Assembly (NCBI RefSeq): GCF_000302535.1
Contig: NC_018708.1
Span: 3,720,001 to 3,784,000, forward strand
Direction: 5' to 3'
DNA length: 64,000 nt
DNA from: Acidovorax sp. KKS102
GTDB lineage: Bacteria > Pseudomonadota > Gammaproteobacteria > Burkholderiales > Burkholderiaceae_C
Part shown: piece after piece, positions 7,925-16,307 of the stretch
Layout: the number at the start of each line of letters is the position of its first letter
Numbering within the stretch: the stretch's first letter is position 1
Notes under the pieces: model-generated
What the model saw: only the letters and a program-made list of their open reading frames with translations
What the model was told of the DNA's origin: nothing
Databases searched by the model: none
Position numbers and translations under genes: made by a program

Positions 7925-7988
7925 TCTGCATGGGTCACGGGGCTGGGAATTGCGTTGTGCATCTCTCAACGCTGATTTGCGAGGTTCC

Positions 7989-8006
7989 ACAGCCGCAAGC
8001 GGCTGT
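7989..8006. repeat. Perfect short hairpin
   Basis: ACAGCCGC-AA-GCGGCTGT is a perfect 8-base stem in the gene-free 240 bases between the IS5 end and the radical SAM stub. No T-tract follows on either strand, so it is not a convincing terminator. Confidence 0.4.
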
Positions 8007-8074
8007 TCCACCCCGCCTCACAAGAGGAACAACCGGTTAAACAAAACCCGAAAACCAGCTGCCTGTTTTATTCA

Positions 8075-8506
8075 CTATCGCCAGACACGCAGTTTCTGTC
8101 GCTCCATAACATGCTCGCAGCCCCGGTAGGGATTGACCGATAGCTCAAAGAAGATGTCGGGCGAGTCGTTGGCGCACAGGGCACTGCGCGCGGTCTCGAA
8201 ATGCACGCGGGTGGCGGGCGAAGGACGGCTGTCGCCATCGCCCTCGTCGCACGCAGCAGGCCCGCCCGGCGCCCCGGCGCCCCATTCATCACCGCCCTCC
8301 CGACCTCCGTGGCCCGGGGCGAAGCCCTCCGCATTGCCAGGTGCCCGAACAGGGCTCCACCCGTCATCTGCGGGCTCGCGCTGGTCTTTTGCAAACCGGT
8401 GCGCCATGGCTGTCGCCGCACCTCGGCCGCGAATGGCTTGCAGCGGGACGCGGATTTCCTGCGGCTGTTCGGGCAGGTCGTCTTCAGGAGGGGGTAAGAG
8501 GCCCAT
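8075..8506 (-). pseudogene. 5' stub of PA0069-family radical SAM protein
   Basis: The frame begins MGLLPPPEDDLPEQPQ, continues through GRGAATAMAHRFAKDQREP and ends its homology at ELSVNPYRGCEH. That is exactly the point where the radical SAM cluster motif (CxxxCxxC, normally CEHGCxYCxAR) should be completed. After about 8115 the sequence departs, and a stop follows 11 codons later. The cofactor-binding cysteines and the whole catalytic domain are therefore missing. PA0069-type proteins are spore-photoproduct-lyase-like proteins linked to DNA damage responses. The promoter side is intact and carries a LexA box at 8536-8555. Foreign sequence, probably introduced with the IS5/TniQ-like debris to the left, removed the rest. 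Confidence 0.75.
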
Positions 8507-8535
8507 AGCGAGCGGGGGTGGGGTCGGCGCTAAAA

Positions 8536-8555
8536 AACTGTTTATTTATACAGTA
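8536..8555. promoter_or_regulatory. LexA (SOS) box
   Basis: AACTGTTTATTTATACAGTA contains a perfect CTGT-N8-ACAG core with an AT-rich centre and flanks, the gamma/betaproteobacterial LexA operator. It lies 30 bases before the ATG of the radical SAM stub (8506, minus strand) and 155 bases before amtB. PA0069 of Pseudomonas aeruginosa is, as I recall, a LexA-regulon member, which fits this placement. Confidence 0.75.
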
Positions 8556-8599
8556 TTTTGAGCCTCCATTCTTCGATCACCCCATCAAGCCCCAAATCA

Positions 8600-8615
8600 G
8601 TGCAAAACCTTGCAC
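8600..8615. promoter_or_regulatory. NtrC-like dyad upstream of amtB
   Basis: GTGCAA-AACC-TTGCAC is a perfect 6-base inverted repeat with the GTGCA/TGCAC half-sites of NtrC operators. It lies just upstream of the sigma-54 promoter of amtB. A further TTGGTGCA half-site lies at 8644-8651. The spacing differs from the textbook enhancer, so the assignment is moderate. Confidence 0.5.
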
Positions 8616-8622
8616 CAACTCT

Positions 8623-8638
8623 TGGCGCGCTTCTTGCT
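8623..8638 (+). promoter_or_regulatory. Sigma-54 promoter of amtB
   Basis: TGGCGCGCTTCTTGCT fits the -24/-12 consensus TGGCACG-N4-TTGCT with one mismatch and exact GG-to-GC spacing. Transcription would begin around 8650, leaving a leader of about 60 bases before the ATG at 8711. This rules out the in-frame start at 8558 for amtB and indicates nitrogen-limitation control through RpoN/NtrC. Confidence 0.75.
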
Positions 8639-8710
8639 TCAACTTGGTGCAAATCTGTGGCGTATCCCGAAAACGCACCAGAGTCGATCAATCACTATCG
8701 CGAGGACGTT

Positions 8711-9913
8711 ATGGAAGCACTCAAACAGGGCACAGATGCCTTGTTCATCTTGCTCGGGGCGATCATGGTGTTGGCCATGCACGCCGGGTTTGCGTTTCTG
8801 GAGCTGGGCACGGTTCGCAAAAAGAACCAGGTGAATGCGCTGGTCAAGATCCTGGTGGACTTTTCGGTGTCCACGGTGGTCTATTTCGTCGTCGGCTACA
8901 CCGTGGCCTACGGCACGCATTTTTTTGTTGGCGCAGAGTCGCTGGTGCAGCTCAGCGGGTATGCGCTGGTCAAGTTCTTCTTCCTGCTCACGTTCGCAGC
9001 CGCCATCCCGGCCATCGTGTCGGGCGGCATCGCAGAGCGCGCCAAGTTTTGGCCACAACTGCTGGCAACGGCAGTCATCGTGGGCTTTGTGTACCCGTTT
9101 TTTGAGGGCATCGCCTGGAACCAGCATTTTGGAGTGCAGGGCTGGATCAAGGCCGTGACGGGCGAGGAGTTCCATGACTTTGCGGGCTCGGTGGTGGTGC
9201 ACGCCATGGGCGGCTGGATTGCGTTGCCGGCGGTGATCCTGCTGGGCTCTCGCGCCAACCGCTACCGCAAGGACGGTGCGATCTCGGCCCACCCGCCATC
9301 GAACATTCCCTTCCTGGCGCTGGGCGCCTGGATCTTGGTGGTGGGCTGGTTCGGCTTCAATGTGATGAGCGCGCAGTCCGTGGACAAGCTCTCGGGCCTG
9401 GTCGCGGTGAACTCGCTGATGGCCATGGTGGGCGGCACGCTCGCTGCCCTGGTACTGGGCAAGAACGACCCCGGCTTTGTGCACAATGGCCCGCTCGCAG
9501 GTCTGGTGGCCGTGTGTGCGGGCTCGGACCTCATGCACCCGCTGGGTGCGCTGGTGGTGGGCGCGGTGGCCGGGGCCATCTTTGTGCTGATGTTCACCTT
9601 GACACAGAACAAATGGAAGATCGACGACGTGCTCGGCGTATGGCCGCTGCACGGGCTGTGCGGCACCTGGGGCGGGCTGGCGGCAGGCCTCTTTGGCAGC
9701 AAGGCGCTGGGCGGGCTGGGCGGGGTGAGCCTGTCGGCCCAGCTCATCGGCACGGGCCTGGGTGTGGTGTGGGCCCTGATCGGCGGCGTGGTGGTGTACG
9801 GCATCCTCAAGCAGACGGTGGGCATCCGGCTGACGCAGGAAGAAGAGTTTGACGGTGCCGACCTGAGCATCCACAAGATCAGCGCCACGCCCGACCGCGA
9901 AGTGAGTTGGTAA
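8711..9913 (+). CDS. amtB: Ammonium transporter AmtB
   Basis: A 400-residue inner-membrane ammonium channel of the Amt/Mep/Rh family with about 11 hydrophobic segments. The twin-histidine pore residues are visible in FAGSVVVHAMGGW and VWPLHGLCGTWGGLAAG. The early LFILLGAIMVLAMHAGFAFLE and the SGGIAERAKFW segment near the outer phenylalanine gate are also typical. There is no cleavable signal peptide, as in the shorter Amt subgroup. The start at 8711 follows a GAGG site at 8702-8706; upstream codons of the open frame overlap the promoter. Regulation is most likely by sigma-54 and NtrC (sites at 8600-8638). No glnK is adjacent on either side. Confidence 0.93.
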   Translation: MEALKQGTDALFILLGAIMVLAMHAGFAFLELGTVRKKNQVNALVKILVDFSVSTVVYFVVGYTVAYGTHFFVGAESLVQLSGYALVKFFFLLTFAAAIPAIVSGGIAERAKFWPQLLATAVIVGFVYPFFEGIAWNQHFGVQGWIKAVTGEEFHDFAGSVVVHAMGGWIALPAVILLGSRANRYRKDGAISAHPPSNIPFLALGAWILVVGWFGFNVMSAQSVDKLSGLVAVNSLMAMVGGTLAALVLGKNDPGFVHNGPLAGLVAVCAGSDLMHPLGALVVGAVAGAIFVLMFTLTQNKWKIDDVLGVWPLHGLCGTWGGLAAGLFGSKALGGLGGVSLSAQLIGTGLGVVWALIGGVVVYGILKQTVGIRLTQEEEFDGADLSIHKISATPDREVSW

Positions 9914-10072
9914 CCCAACACCCGGCGACGGCATCGGACCGGCGAGGGACCCGGTGCAAGGCCTGATACGGGTCCAAGCCGTCGCCTTGGCGCGCTGTCT
10001 GACAGCGGATGGACCGGTGCGCAGCTATACCTGAGCCCTGCGCCCCAGCGGCTCCACGGTCACAATCGCGCC

Positions 10073-11980
10073 ATGCTGTCTTCGCCCCCCTTGTCCGTCG
10101 TCACCCAGCCCCAGTCGGCCCGCTCCAGATGGCTGGGCATGGTCGTGCTGCTGGTCACCCTAGCCCTGGCGGGATGCGCGGGCCTGCCCAAGGAGGTGGA
10201 CCGCCCAGTGTCGGTTGCTCTGGCGGCTCCCGGCGACACTCCACTGGGGAAGCTGGTCGCCGCGCGCAGGGCCGCCGAGGGGGCACGGCATGCCTCAGGG
10301 TTTGCACTGCTCAGCGGCCCACAGGCTGCCTACAGCAGCCGCCTGGCCCTGGTCGACGCCGCCCAGAAAACCCTGGACCTGCAGTACTACGCCATCCATG
10401 CAGACGCCAGCAGCGAGCGCCTGCTGCTCAGCGTGATGGCCGCGGCACAGCGTGGTGTGCGGGTGCGCGTGTTGCTGGACGACTTTCACAGCACCGGGCG
10501 CGACGCGCAGGTGATGCGGCTGGCGTTTGTGCCCAATATCGAGATGCGGATGTTCAACCCCGTGACCGGTGCCCGGGGGTCGCCCATCGGCCGCATGCTG
10601 AGCCTGCTGGGCGACTTCTCGCGCGTGCAGCAGCGCATGCACAACAAGCTGTTCATTGCCGACAACGCCATGGCCGTCACCGGGGGACGCAACCTGGGCG
10701 ATGCCTACTTCGGTAACGCCGATTCGGGCAACTTTGTGGACCTGGACGTGCTGGCCGCAGGCCCCATCGTGCAGGACCTATCACGCAGCTTTGACAGCTA
10801 CTGGAACAACGAACGCGCCTACCCGGTGCAGTCGCTTATCACCCAGAGCGAACTCGACCACTTGCGCGACAGCATCCGAGTGGCCGACGAAGGGCGGAGG
10901 CGCCGTGTCGCAGGCCAGGGTGGCACCACGGCGCCCGACCGCTCACCGCCCGACATGGGGCCCGGCACCACCGCTGCGCAGCGGGCGCGCATCTGGAACT
11001 ACGAGCCCATGGACCTGGAGCGCACGCCCTTTGTCTGGGCAGCAGCAGCGGTCCTGGTAGACCAGCCCGCCAAGATTCCGGCCGACAGCGCAGCGGCGGG
11101 CAGCGTGCCCAATGGGGCCGCCCCTGCAGTGTCCCCAGCGCCACCCAGTCCTGCCGCGAGCACCCCGGCAGGGGTACCCGGCAACCTGAGCAGCCCCAGC
11201 AGTCCCAAGGCCGCTGCCGCCGCGCTGGTGTCGGGCTCCCGCAAAGTAGCGGCGGCAGACAGTCCACCGAGCCCCCTGCCCCGCGCCGGCACGGAGACCA
11301 ACGAGGCGCAGACCGATACGGTGGTGGATGGCCTTCTGCAGCTCATGGCCCAGGCGCGGCGCGACCTGCTCATCATCTCGCCCTACTTCGTGCCCGGGCC
11401 GGACATGGAGGCCGCCTTCGCCGCTGCGCGCGCACGCGGCGTGCGGGTGCGGGTGCTGACCAACTCGCTGGCCTCCAACGACGCGCCCATTGCACACGCC
11501 GGCTACGCTCGCCACCGGCCGCAGCTGCTGGCCATGGGGGTGGAGCTGTACGAGATGCACAGCGAGTTGCCCGGCGTGCTGCGGGGGGCGCTGGGCGTGT
11601 CGGGCAGCATGGGCAACCACAGCGCGGGCGTCGTGGGTTCGCAAGGCGGCTCGCGCGCCATGCTGCACTCCAAGCTGCTGATCGTGGACGGCCGCTTGCT
11701 GGTCGTGGGGTCAATGAATCTGGACATGCGCTCACAGCGGCAGAACACCGAGGTGGCGCTGCTGATTCGCAGCACGGAGCTGTCTCGCCGGGCCACCACG
11801 CAGATTGACGCGGCACTGAAAGAGTCCGCCTGGCAGGTGCAAGCCACCGACCAGGGCCTGCGCTGGCGTGCTCCTGAGGGCAGCGGGCTGCCCGACGCCA
11901 CCACCGAGCCCGACGCCAGCGCCCCCCTGCGGCTGATGCTGCAGCTGCTGGGACCGCTGGCCCCGGACCACTTGCTGTAG
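10073..11980 (+). CDS. Phospholipase D/cardiolipin-synthase-like lipoprotein
   Basis: A 635-residue PLD-superfamily enzyme with both HKD motifs: MHNKLFIADNAMAVTGGRNLGDAYF in the first half and LHSKLLIVDGRLLVVGSMNLDMRSQR near the C-terminus. The N-terminus (VVLLVTLALAGCAGLP) has a lipobox (LAG-C), so it should be lipid-anchored in the cell envelope. Family members of this layout (ClsC/YmdC-like) make cardiolipin from phosphatidylglycerol or phosphatidylethanolamine. An unusual alanine/proline/serine-rich insert of about 90 residues (around residues 330-415) separates the two halves and looks like an unstructured linker. The gene is convergent with dusC, with only 5 bases between stops. Confidence 0.85.
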   Translation: MLSSPPLSVVTQPQSARSRWLGMVVLLVTLALAGCAGLPKEVDRPVSVALAAPGDTPLGKLVAARRAAEGARHASGFALLSGPQAAYSSRLALVDAAQKTLDLQYYAIHADASSERLLLSVMAAAQRGVRVRVLLDDFHSTGRDAQVMRLAFVPNIEMRMFNPVTGARGSPIGRMLSLLGDFSRVQQRMHNKLFIADNAMAVTGGRNLGDAYFGNADSGNFVDLDVLAAGPIVQDLSRSFDSYWNNERAYPVQSLITQSELDHLRDSIRVADEGRRRRVAGQGGTTAPDRSPPDMGPGTTAAQRARIWNYEPMDLERTPFVWAAAAVLVDQPAKIPADSAAAGSVPNGAAPAVSPAPPSPAASTPAGVPGNLSSPSSPKAAAAALVSGSRKVAAADSPPSPLPRAGTETNEAQTDTVVDGLLQLMAQARRDLLIISPYFVPGPDMEAAFAAARARGVRVRVLTNSLASNDAPIAHAGYARHRPQLLAMGVELYEMHSELPGVLRGALGVSGSMGNHSAGVVGSQGGSRAMLHSKLLIVDGRLLVVGSMNLDMRSQRQNTEVALLIRSTELSRRATTQIDAALKESAWQVQATDQGLRWRAPEGSGLPDATTEPDASAPLRLMLQLLGPLAPDHLL

Positions 11981-11985
11981 CCGGT

Positions 11986-12963
11986 TTAAGCCCCTTGGGC
12001 GCAGCCCGCTCGGGCCTGCAGCTCTGCCACCCACACGGTGATGGCCCGCTGGTCCGTCATGGTGCGCACATGCTGGTAGGCCACCTCTGCCTCGGCAAAC
12101 CGGCGGCGCAGCAGGTTAAGCCATTGCTTGAGACGCCCTGCGCGCTGGCGCGGCTCCAGGTCGTCGCACACCAGCTGCCAAAAGGCGGCCAGGTGTGGCA
12201 CCAGATCGGCCCACACCACGGTGTCCGAGTCCGGACGCCCTGCATCGGCCGCCCGAATGGCGCGTGCCAGGCCGGGGTCCGCCACGATGCCACGCCCCAG
12301 CATCAGCGCGTCGCAGCCCGACACCTCACGGCAGCGCTGCGCGTCGGCCACCGTCCAGATCTCGCCATTGGCCACCACGGGAACGGAGACCGCCGCACGG
12401 ATGGTGGGGATGTGTTCCCAGTACGCCGGTGGGCGGTAGCCGTCGGCCTTGGTGCGCGCGTGCACCACCAGTTCGGCCGCGCCGCCCGCCTGCATGGCCT
12501 GGGCACATTCGCGCATCCGCCCCGTATCGTTAAAACCCAGGCGCATCTTGGCCGACACCGGCAGGTGCGCGGGCACAGCGCGGCGCACGGCACCCACTAC
12601 GGCCGCGATGCGCTCGGGTTCCTGCAAAAGCGCAGCGCCACCACCATGGCGGTTGACGACTTTGGCCGGGCAGCCAAAGTTCAGGTCGATACCCTCAGGG
12701 CCCAGTGCTGCCAGGCGCGCAGCATTCTCGGCCATGCTGACCGGGTCAGAGCCCAGCAACTGCGCCCGCACGGGCACACCGGCCAGGGTGCGGCTGCCAT
12801 TGCGCAGCTCAGGCACGTAGCGCAGGAACACCTTGTCGGGCAGCAGGGTGCCGGTGATGCGGATGAACTCGGACACGCAGCGGTCCACGCCCCCCACACG
12901 GGTCAGCACATCACGCAGCACAAAGTCCAGAAGCCCCTCCATCGGGGCGAGCAGCAAGGTCAT
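11986..12963 (-). CDS. dusC: tRNA-dihydrouridine(16) synthase DusC
   Basis: A 325-residue flavin-dependent tRNA-dihydrouridine synthase. The TIM-barrel opening LLLAPMEGLLDFVLRDVLT, the catalytic cysteine in IDLNFGCPAKVVNRHGGGAALL, the KMRLGF FMN/tRNA segment, VVHARTKADGY and CDALMLGRGIVADP are all present. The opening PMEG and the C-terminal QWLNLLRRRF helix place it in the DusC branch, which reduces U16 in the D-loop. I chose the ATG at 12963 because the protein begins there in the family; the frame is open to 13035. A hairpin (GGCCCTCT/AGAGGGCC, 12987-13007) lies in the short leader. Confidence 0.9.
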   Translation of the reverse strand: MTLLLAPMEGLLDFVLRDVLTRVGGVDRCVSEFIRITGTLLPDKVFLRYVPELRNGSRTLAGVPVRAQLLGSDPVSMAENAARLAALGPEGIDLNFGCPAKVVNRHGGGAALLQEPERIAAVVGAVRRAVPAHLPVSAKMRLGFNDTGRMRECAQAMQAGGAAELVVHARTKADGYRPPAYWEHIPTIRAAVSVPVVANGEIWTVADAQRCREVSGCDALMLGRGIVADPGLARAIRAADAGRPDSDTVVWADLVPHLAAFWQLVCDDLEPRQRAGRLKQWLNLLRRRFAEAEVAYQHVRTMTDQRAITVWVAELQARAGCAQGA

Positions 12964-12986
12964 CTCAGGGGGCTGCTGGCTCGATG

Positions 12987-13007
12987 GGCCCTCTCGGAAA
13001 GAGGGCC
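12987..13007. repeat. Hairpin in dusC leader
   Basis: A perfect 8-base inverted repeat, GGCCCTCT-CGGAA-AGAGGGCC, lies 24 bases before the dusC start. It may form in the dusC transcript leader. No function is evident. Confidence 0.35.
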
Positions 13008-13026
13008 TCCACAGGCACTCAGCAGC

Positions 13027-13092
13027 AAAAATCAAACAAAAACAGCTTCAAGCGCTAGTGCAATATGCGCTGGCAGCTATCAAATAAGGAGC
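13027..13092 (-). repeat. Interspersed repeat copy A
   Basis: Read on the minus strand, this matches the family core TTGATAGCTGCC-x-GCGCAT-N3-GCACTAGCGCTT, followed by an AT-rich tail. It is the longest of five related copies in the window (others at 39806, 48931, 51241 and 56195). It fills the space between dusC and the hypothetical gene at 13224. Confidence 0.7.
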
Positions 13093-13223
13093 AAATGTAT
13101 GGACCGGTGGCGCCCAACGCAGCGCCGGTCAGCCCGTGATTGTGATGCAGGACACCCAAGGGGTCATCACGGCGTCACGCCCGGCTGGTGCAATGCCCGC
13201 CTCAGACTGCCACGGAGCCACCC

Positions 13224-13769
13224 ATGCTGCTGCAAAAAACCGAGAAAGCCCGCCTGGAACTCTCGCCCGGTGTGCGCACCCTCAGCCTGCGCGAACGCTC
13301 TCTGCTGTTGCTGGCCGACGGCAAGCCGCTGTCAGACCTGCAAGCCATGTACAACGGCATCGGCGCGCAGATCGTCGAGAACCTGATGCGCCAGGGCTAC
13401 CTGACCGGGCCGGCAGACCTGCCGCCCACACCAGAGCCCACCACACCCACGCCCACACCGTCCATCGAGCGCCCCGCGCCTGGCGAATCCCTGCGGTCGC
13501 TGGCCGGGGCCCGCATGTACCTGTTTGACACCTGCGAGCGCCTGTTTGCGCGCCGCGACCCGGTGCTGGCGCAGCACTTTCGCGAGGCACTGCGCGCCGC
13601 CAAGGACCGCACCAGCATGCTGGATGTGGGCGAGGCCATGTTCGAGGAAGTCGCTCTCGCAGCGGGTGCCGAGCGTGCCGCCAGCCTGCGAGAGCGGCTG
13701 GACCAGTTGCTGCCCACCAGCCCGGTGGCTGAAAACTTTGCCGCTACGCAGCCTGCGCTGCTGGATTGA
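13224..13769 (+). CDS. Hypothetical protein
   Basis: The 181-residue product is not recognised. It starts MLLQKTEKARLELSPGVRTLSLRER and includes a helix-turn-helix-looking segment (LLLLADGKPLSDLQAMYNGIGAQIVENLMRQGYL). A Pro/Thr linker (PPTPEPTTPTPTP) follows, then a helical C-terminal domain of about 95 residues. The arrangement suggests a small cytosolic DNA- or protein-binding protein. The start at 13224 has a GGAG site 7 bases ahead (13214-13217). Coding looks genuine: codon use is like its neighbours and the gene runs convergently to within 16 bases of the methyltransferase gene. Confidence 0.7.
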   Translation: MLLQKTEKARLELSPGVRTLSLRERSLLLLADGKPLSDLQAMYNGIGAQIVENLMRQGYLTGPADLPPTPEPTTPTPTPSIERPAPGESLRSLAGARMYLFDTCERLFARRDPVLAQHFREALRAAKDRTSMLDVGEAMFEEVALAAGAERAASLRERLDQLLPTSPVAENFAATQPALLD

Positions 13770-13785
13770 GCCGTTCAGTGCGGAT

Positions 13786-14952
13786 TCAGGCCGCAGCCAA
13801 CCGCCACAGGGACGTGACCTCGGCCGCACGCGCAGCGTGCAGAGCATCCTGGGCGTCGGCGGCCTTGGCATGCCCCGGCTTGACGTCATGGCGGCCACGC
13901 ACCACCAAGCCCGCCTCGGCAATCCACGCCAGCAGTTGCTCGCGCGGGCGCAGGCCCAGGTGTTCTGCCAGGTCCGACAGGATCAACCAGCCCTCGCCGC
14001 CGGGCTCCAGGTGGGCCGACAAACCCGCCAGAAAGCCCTTGAGCATGCGGCTGCCTTCGTCGTACACGGCGTGTTCGATGGGGGAGTTGGCGCGCGCTGG
14101 CACCCACGGGGGGTTGCACACCACCAGCGGCGCACGGCCCGGTGGAAACAGGTCCGCTTGCAGCAGCTCCACACGGTCCAGCAGTTGCAGGCGTTGCAGG
14201 TTGTCGCGCGCACAGGCCAGAGCGCGCGGGTCCTGGTCAGTCGCGACCACCCTTTGCACACCCCGGCGCGCCAGCACGGCAGACAACACCCCCGTGCCCA
14301 CGCCAATGTCGAACGCCAGCGCCTTGCTGGGCAGCGGGGCTGCGGCCACCAAGCCCACGTATTCGCCCCGCACCGGAGAGAACACCCCATAGTGCGGGTG
14401 GATGCGGTTGAGCGGCGGGGCACCCAGCGCAGGGATTTCGACCCCTTTCTTGCGCCACTCGTGCGCGCCCACCAGCCCCAGCAGCTCACGCAGCGTGGCC
14501 ACCGAGCGCTCGCCGGTCGCTGGCCCCCAGGCCTCGGTACAGGCCTGGCGCCAGTCCGGGGCGCGGCGCAGCGCAATGCTGTAGTCGCCTTCGAGCGGGA
14601 TCAGCACCGACGCCAGCACCCGCGCGCGCTGAGCCTGCGCCTGGCGGTGCAGGTGAAACGCCTCGGCCGGGGTCGCCGCCGCGAGCTTCTGGGACGCTTT
14701 TGCCGCCGCCTTGCGCGGCTTCTTGTCAGCCCGGCGCATCAGCGCCTGCAGCAGGTGCCGCGCGTTCTGAAAATCGCCCTGCCACAACAACCCCGTGCCC
14801 TCGCAGGCCATGCGGTAGGCGGTGTCGGCGGCCAACGTGTCGTCGGCCGTCTCCACCCTGCGTGGTGCCGCAGCGCCACTTTCGGAGCGCCACAGGGCTT
14901 GCCGGGGCTGGCCCTGGTGGGTCCAGTGGATGGTGGAAGGAGTTGTGGGCAT
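13786..14952 (-). CDS. Class I SAM-dependent methyltransferase
   Basis: A 388-residue methyltransferase with the SAM-binding motif I (LAFDIGVGTGVLSAVLA), the acidic residue of motif II (VVATDQDPRALACARDN) and motif IV NPPW (LVVCNPPWVPARA). NPPW is of the type used for methylating nitrogen in amides or bases (PrmC/HemK, RlmG or DNA N6-adenine enzymes). About 190 residues precede the catalytic domain, including a Lys/Ala-rich stretch (RRADKKPRKAAAKASQKLAAA). The substrate cannot be decided. A ribosomal protein or rRNA is most plausible, because nothing around it looks like restriction-modification. Confidence 0.8.
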   Translation of the reverse strand: MPTTPSTIHWTHQGQPRQALWRSESGAAAPRRVETADDTLAADTAYRMACEGTGLLWQGDFQNARHLLQALMRRADKKPRKAAAKASQKLAAATPAEAFHLHRQAQAQRARVLASVLIPLEGDYSIALRRAPDWRQACTEAWGPATGERSVATLRELLGLVGAHEWRKKGVEIPALGAPPLNRIHPHYGVFSPVRGEYVGLVAAAPLPSKALAFDIGVGTGVLSAVLARRGVQRVVATDQDPRALACARDNLQRLQLLDRVELLQADLFPPGRAPLVVCNPPWVPARANSPIEHAVYDEGSRMLKGFLAGLSAHLEPGGEGWLILSDLAEHLGLRPREQLLAWIAEAGLVVRGRHDVKPGHAKAADAQDALHAARAAEVTSLWRLAAA

Positions 14953-15027
14953 CAGCGTCTGACAGTGCCGCGCACAGTCCGAAGGGTTGGAAAGGGGCGC
15001 GGCGACGCGGCGGGGTGTCGTGGCACC

Positions 15028-15552
15028 TTATGCGTTGATCGGGCGCTTTAGGCGGACTTCTTCAATCTTCACGCCACCGATCACGGCCGTCTTGGCTGTG
15101 GACAGCTCGCGCTTGAAGCCGGCCAGCTCGTGAAAGCGCAGTGCGCGCTCGTTGCGCAGCGGCACCCATGCGGTGACATTGGTGCAGCCTTCTTCTTGGA
15201 GGCCGTCGCGGGCGGCGTCCCACAGGGCCAGGCCTACGCCCTGGTTCCAATGGGTGGGGGCGGCGTAGATGGCCCAGATCTCACCGGTGGTGGGGCGGGA
15301 CTTTTCATCGCGCGAGCGGTCGTAGCCCACAAAGCCGACGATCTTCTCGCCGTCGACCGCCACCTGAACCTGGGGCTCGCAATATTCAATGGCCTCGCGC
15401 CAGTAGGCCTGGCGCTTTTCGACCGAAGACATGGATTTCAACTGCTCGTCTGGCACCAGTCCTTTGTAAGCCTCTTGGGCAGAGACAGTGTGGATCTGGG
15501 CAATGGCTTTGGCATCGCGAAGCGTAGCGGGACGAACCTGGATACTTGACAT
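15028..15552 (-). CDS. GNAT-family N-acetyltransferase
   Basis: A 174-residue GNAT acetyltransferase. The N-terminal IQVRPATLRDAKAIAQIHTVSAQEAYKGLVP, the beta-strand pair VQVAVDGEKIVGFVGYDRS, the acetyl-CoA loop region (IYAAPTHWNQGVGLALWDAA) and the terminal ALRFHELAGFKRE block follow the standard fold order. The start was set at 15552, where the family-like N-terminus begins; the upstream codons are Phe-rich and not conserved-looking. The substrate is unknown. Confidence 0.85.
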   Translation of the reverse strand: MSSIQVRPATLRDAKAIAQIHTVSAQEAYKGLVPDEQLKSMSSVEKRQAYWREAIEYCEPQVQVAVDGEKIVGFVGYDRSRDEKSRPTTGEIWAIYAAPTHWNQGVGLALWDAARDGLQEEGCTNVTAWVPLRNERALRFHELAGFKRELSTAKTAVIGGVKIEEVRLKRPINA

Positions 15553-15719
15553 GAAAAAACCGAACGAAAACGGGGAATGAAAAAACAAAAGGACCGGCAT
15601 TGTCGCCGCAAACGGTTTTTCCACCCTGACAGGCGGTTAGTACGGCCCTGAAGGCCATCCTTTCCCACCCCGCTTTTCGCCCCATTCAGCCCCTCCCAAC
15701 GAGGGCCCTGGCAACGCCC

Positions 15720-16307
15720 TCAGGCCATGGCCATGGCACCCGACAGGGCGCTGCCTGCGGCTGCAGTGGCCGCAGCCGCGCGTTGCACCATCGCGCGCTT
15801 GTTGCGTGGGCGCGGCACATGCACGGCGGGCGGGGCCCCATTGATGGCCGCCAGGCTGAGCACCAGGGTGACAGTGCGCGAGCCACCGTCGCGGTCCTCG
15901 CTGGCATAGGCACGGTAGCTGCCGTTGCCCTGGCCGTGGCTGCGCTGCACCGTGTGGAATGCCACCCGAGCGCCCGTCACACGGTGCCCGCCGAAGGGCA
16001 GCACCCGCAGGCGGGCATCGCAGTCCAGCGCCAGACCCAGATTGCCGGGACGGTTGATGAGGTCGGTGCGGATGGCGCGCCAGGTCTGCCCCGCATCGGC
16101 CGAGAATTGCCACGTGCCCGCCTGGGCGTCAAGGTGCTCGATCACCACGCCTGCGGCGGCCAGCATGTCGGGGCAATGCTCCTGCACGATGTGCGCCACG
16201 CTGTTGCCTCCCAGGCCTGTGCCAGCGTCGGCGGCCGGTCGTCGTTCGCTGCGGTGCAGGCCTGCTTCGGAGGTGCCGGCGCCATGGGTGTGTGCATTGA
16301 TAGTCAT
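15720..16307 (-). CDS. Stand-alone adhesin-repeat-like protein
   Basis: A 195-residue product with no recognised enzyme domain and no signal peptide. The centre (GTWQFSADAGQTWRAI, about 30 variable residues, then ARLRVLPFGG) has the pattern of a repeat found many times in giant RTX/cadherin-type surface proteins (typically GTWQYSxDGGxTWxxV...RIRFVP). Here one copy makes up most of the gene. The end is Ala-rich. The start is placed at 16307 (MTINAHTHGAGTSEAG). It is divergent from the response regulator gene. It could be a fragment of a former adhesin or a small structural protein; function is unknown. Confidence 0.6.
   Translation of the reverse strand: MTINAHTHGAGTSEAGLHRSERRPAADAGTGLGGNSVAHIVQEHCPDMLAAAGVVIEHLDAQAGTWQFSADAGQTWRAIRTDLINRPGNLGLALDCDARLRVLPFGGHRVTGARVAFHTVQRSHGQGNGSYRAYASEDRDGGSRTVTLVLSLAAINGAPPAVHVPRPRNKRAMVQRAAAATAAAGSALSGAMAMA

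Noticed and set aside
8639-9934. A 431-codon frame antisense to amtB
   Set aside because: It mirrors the ammonium transporter, covers its promoter and shows only His/Arg-rich sequence.
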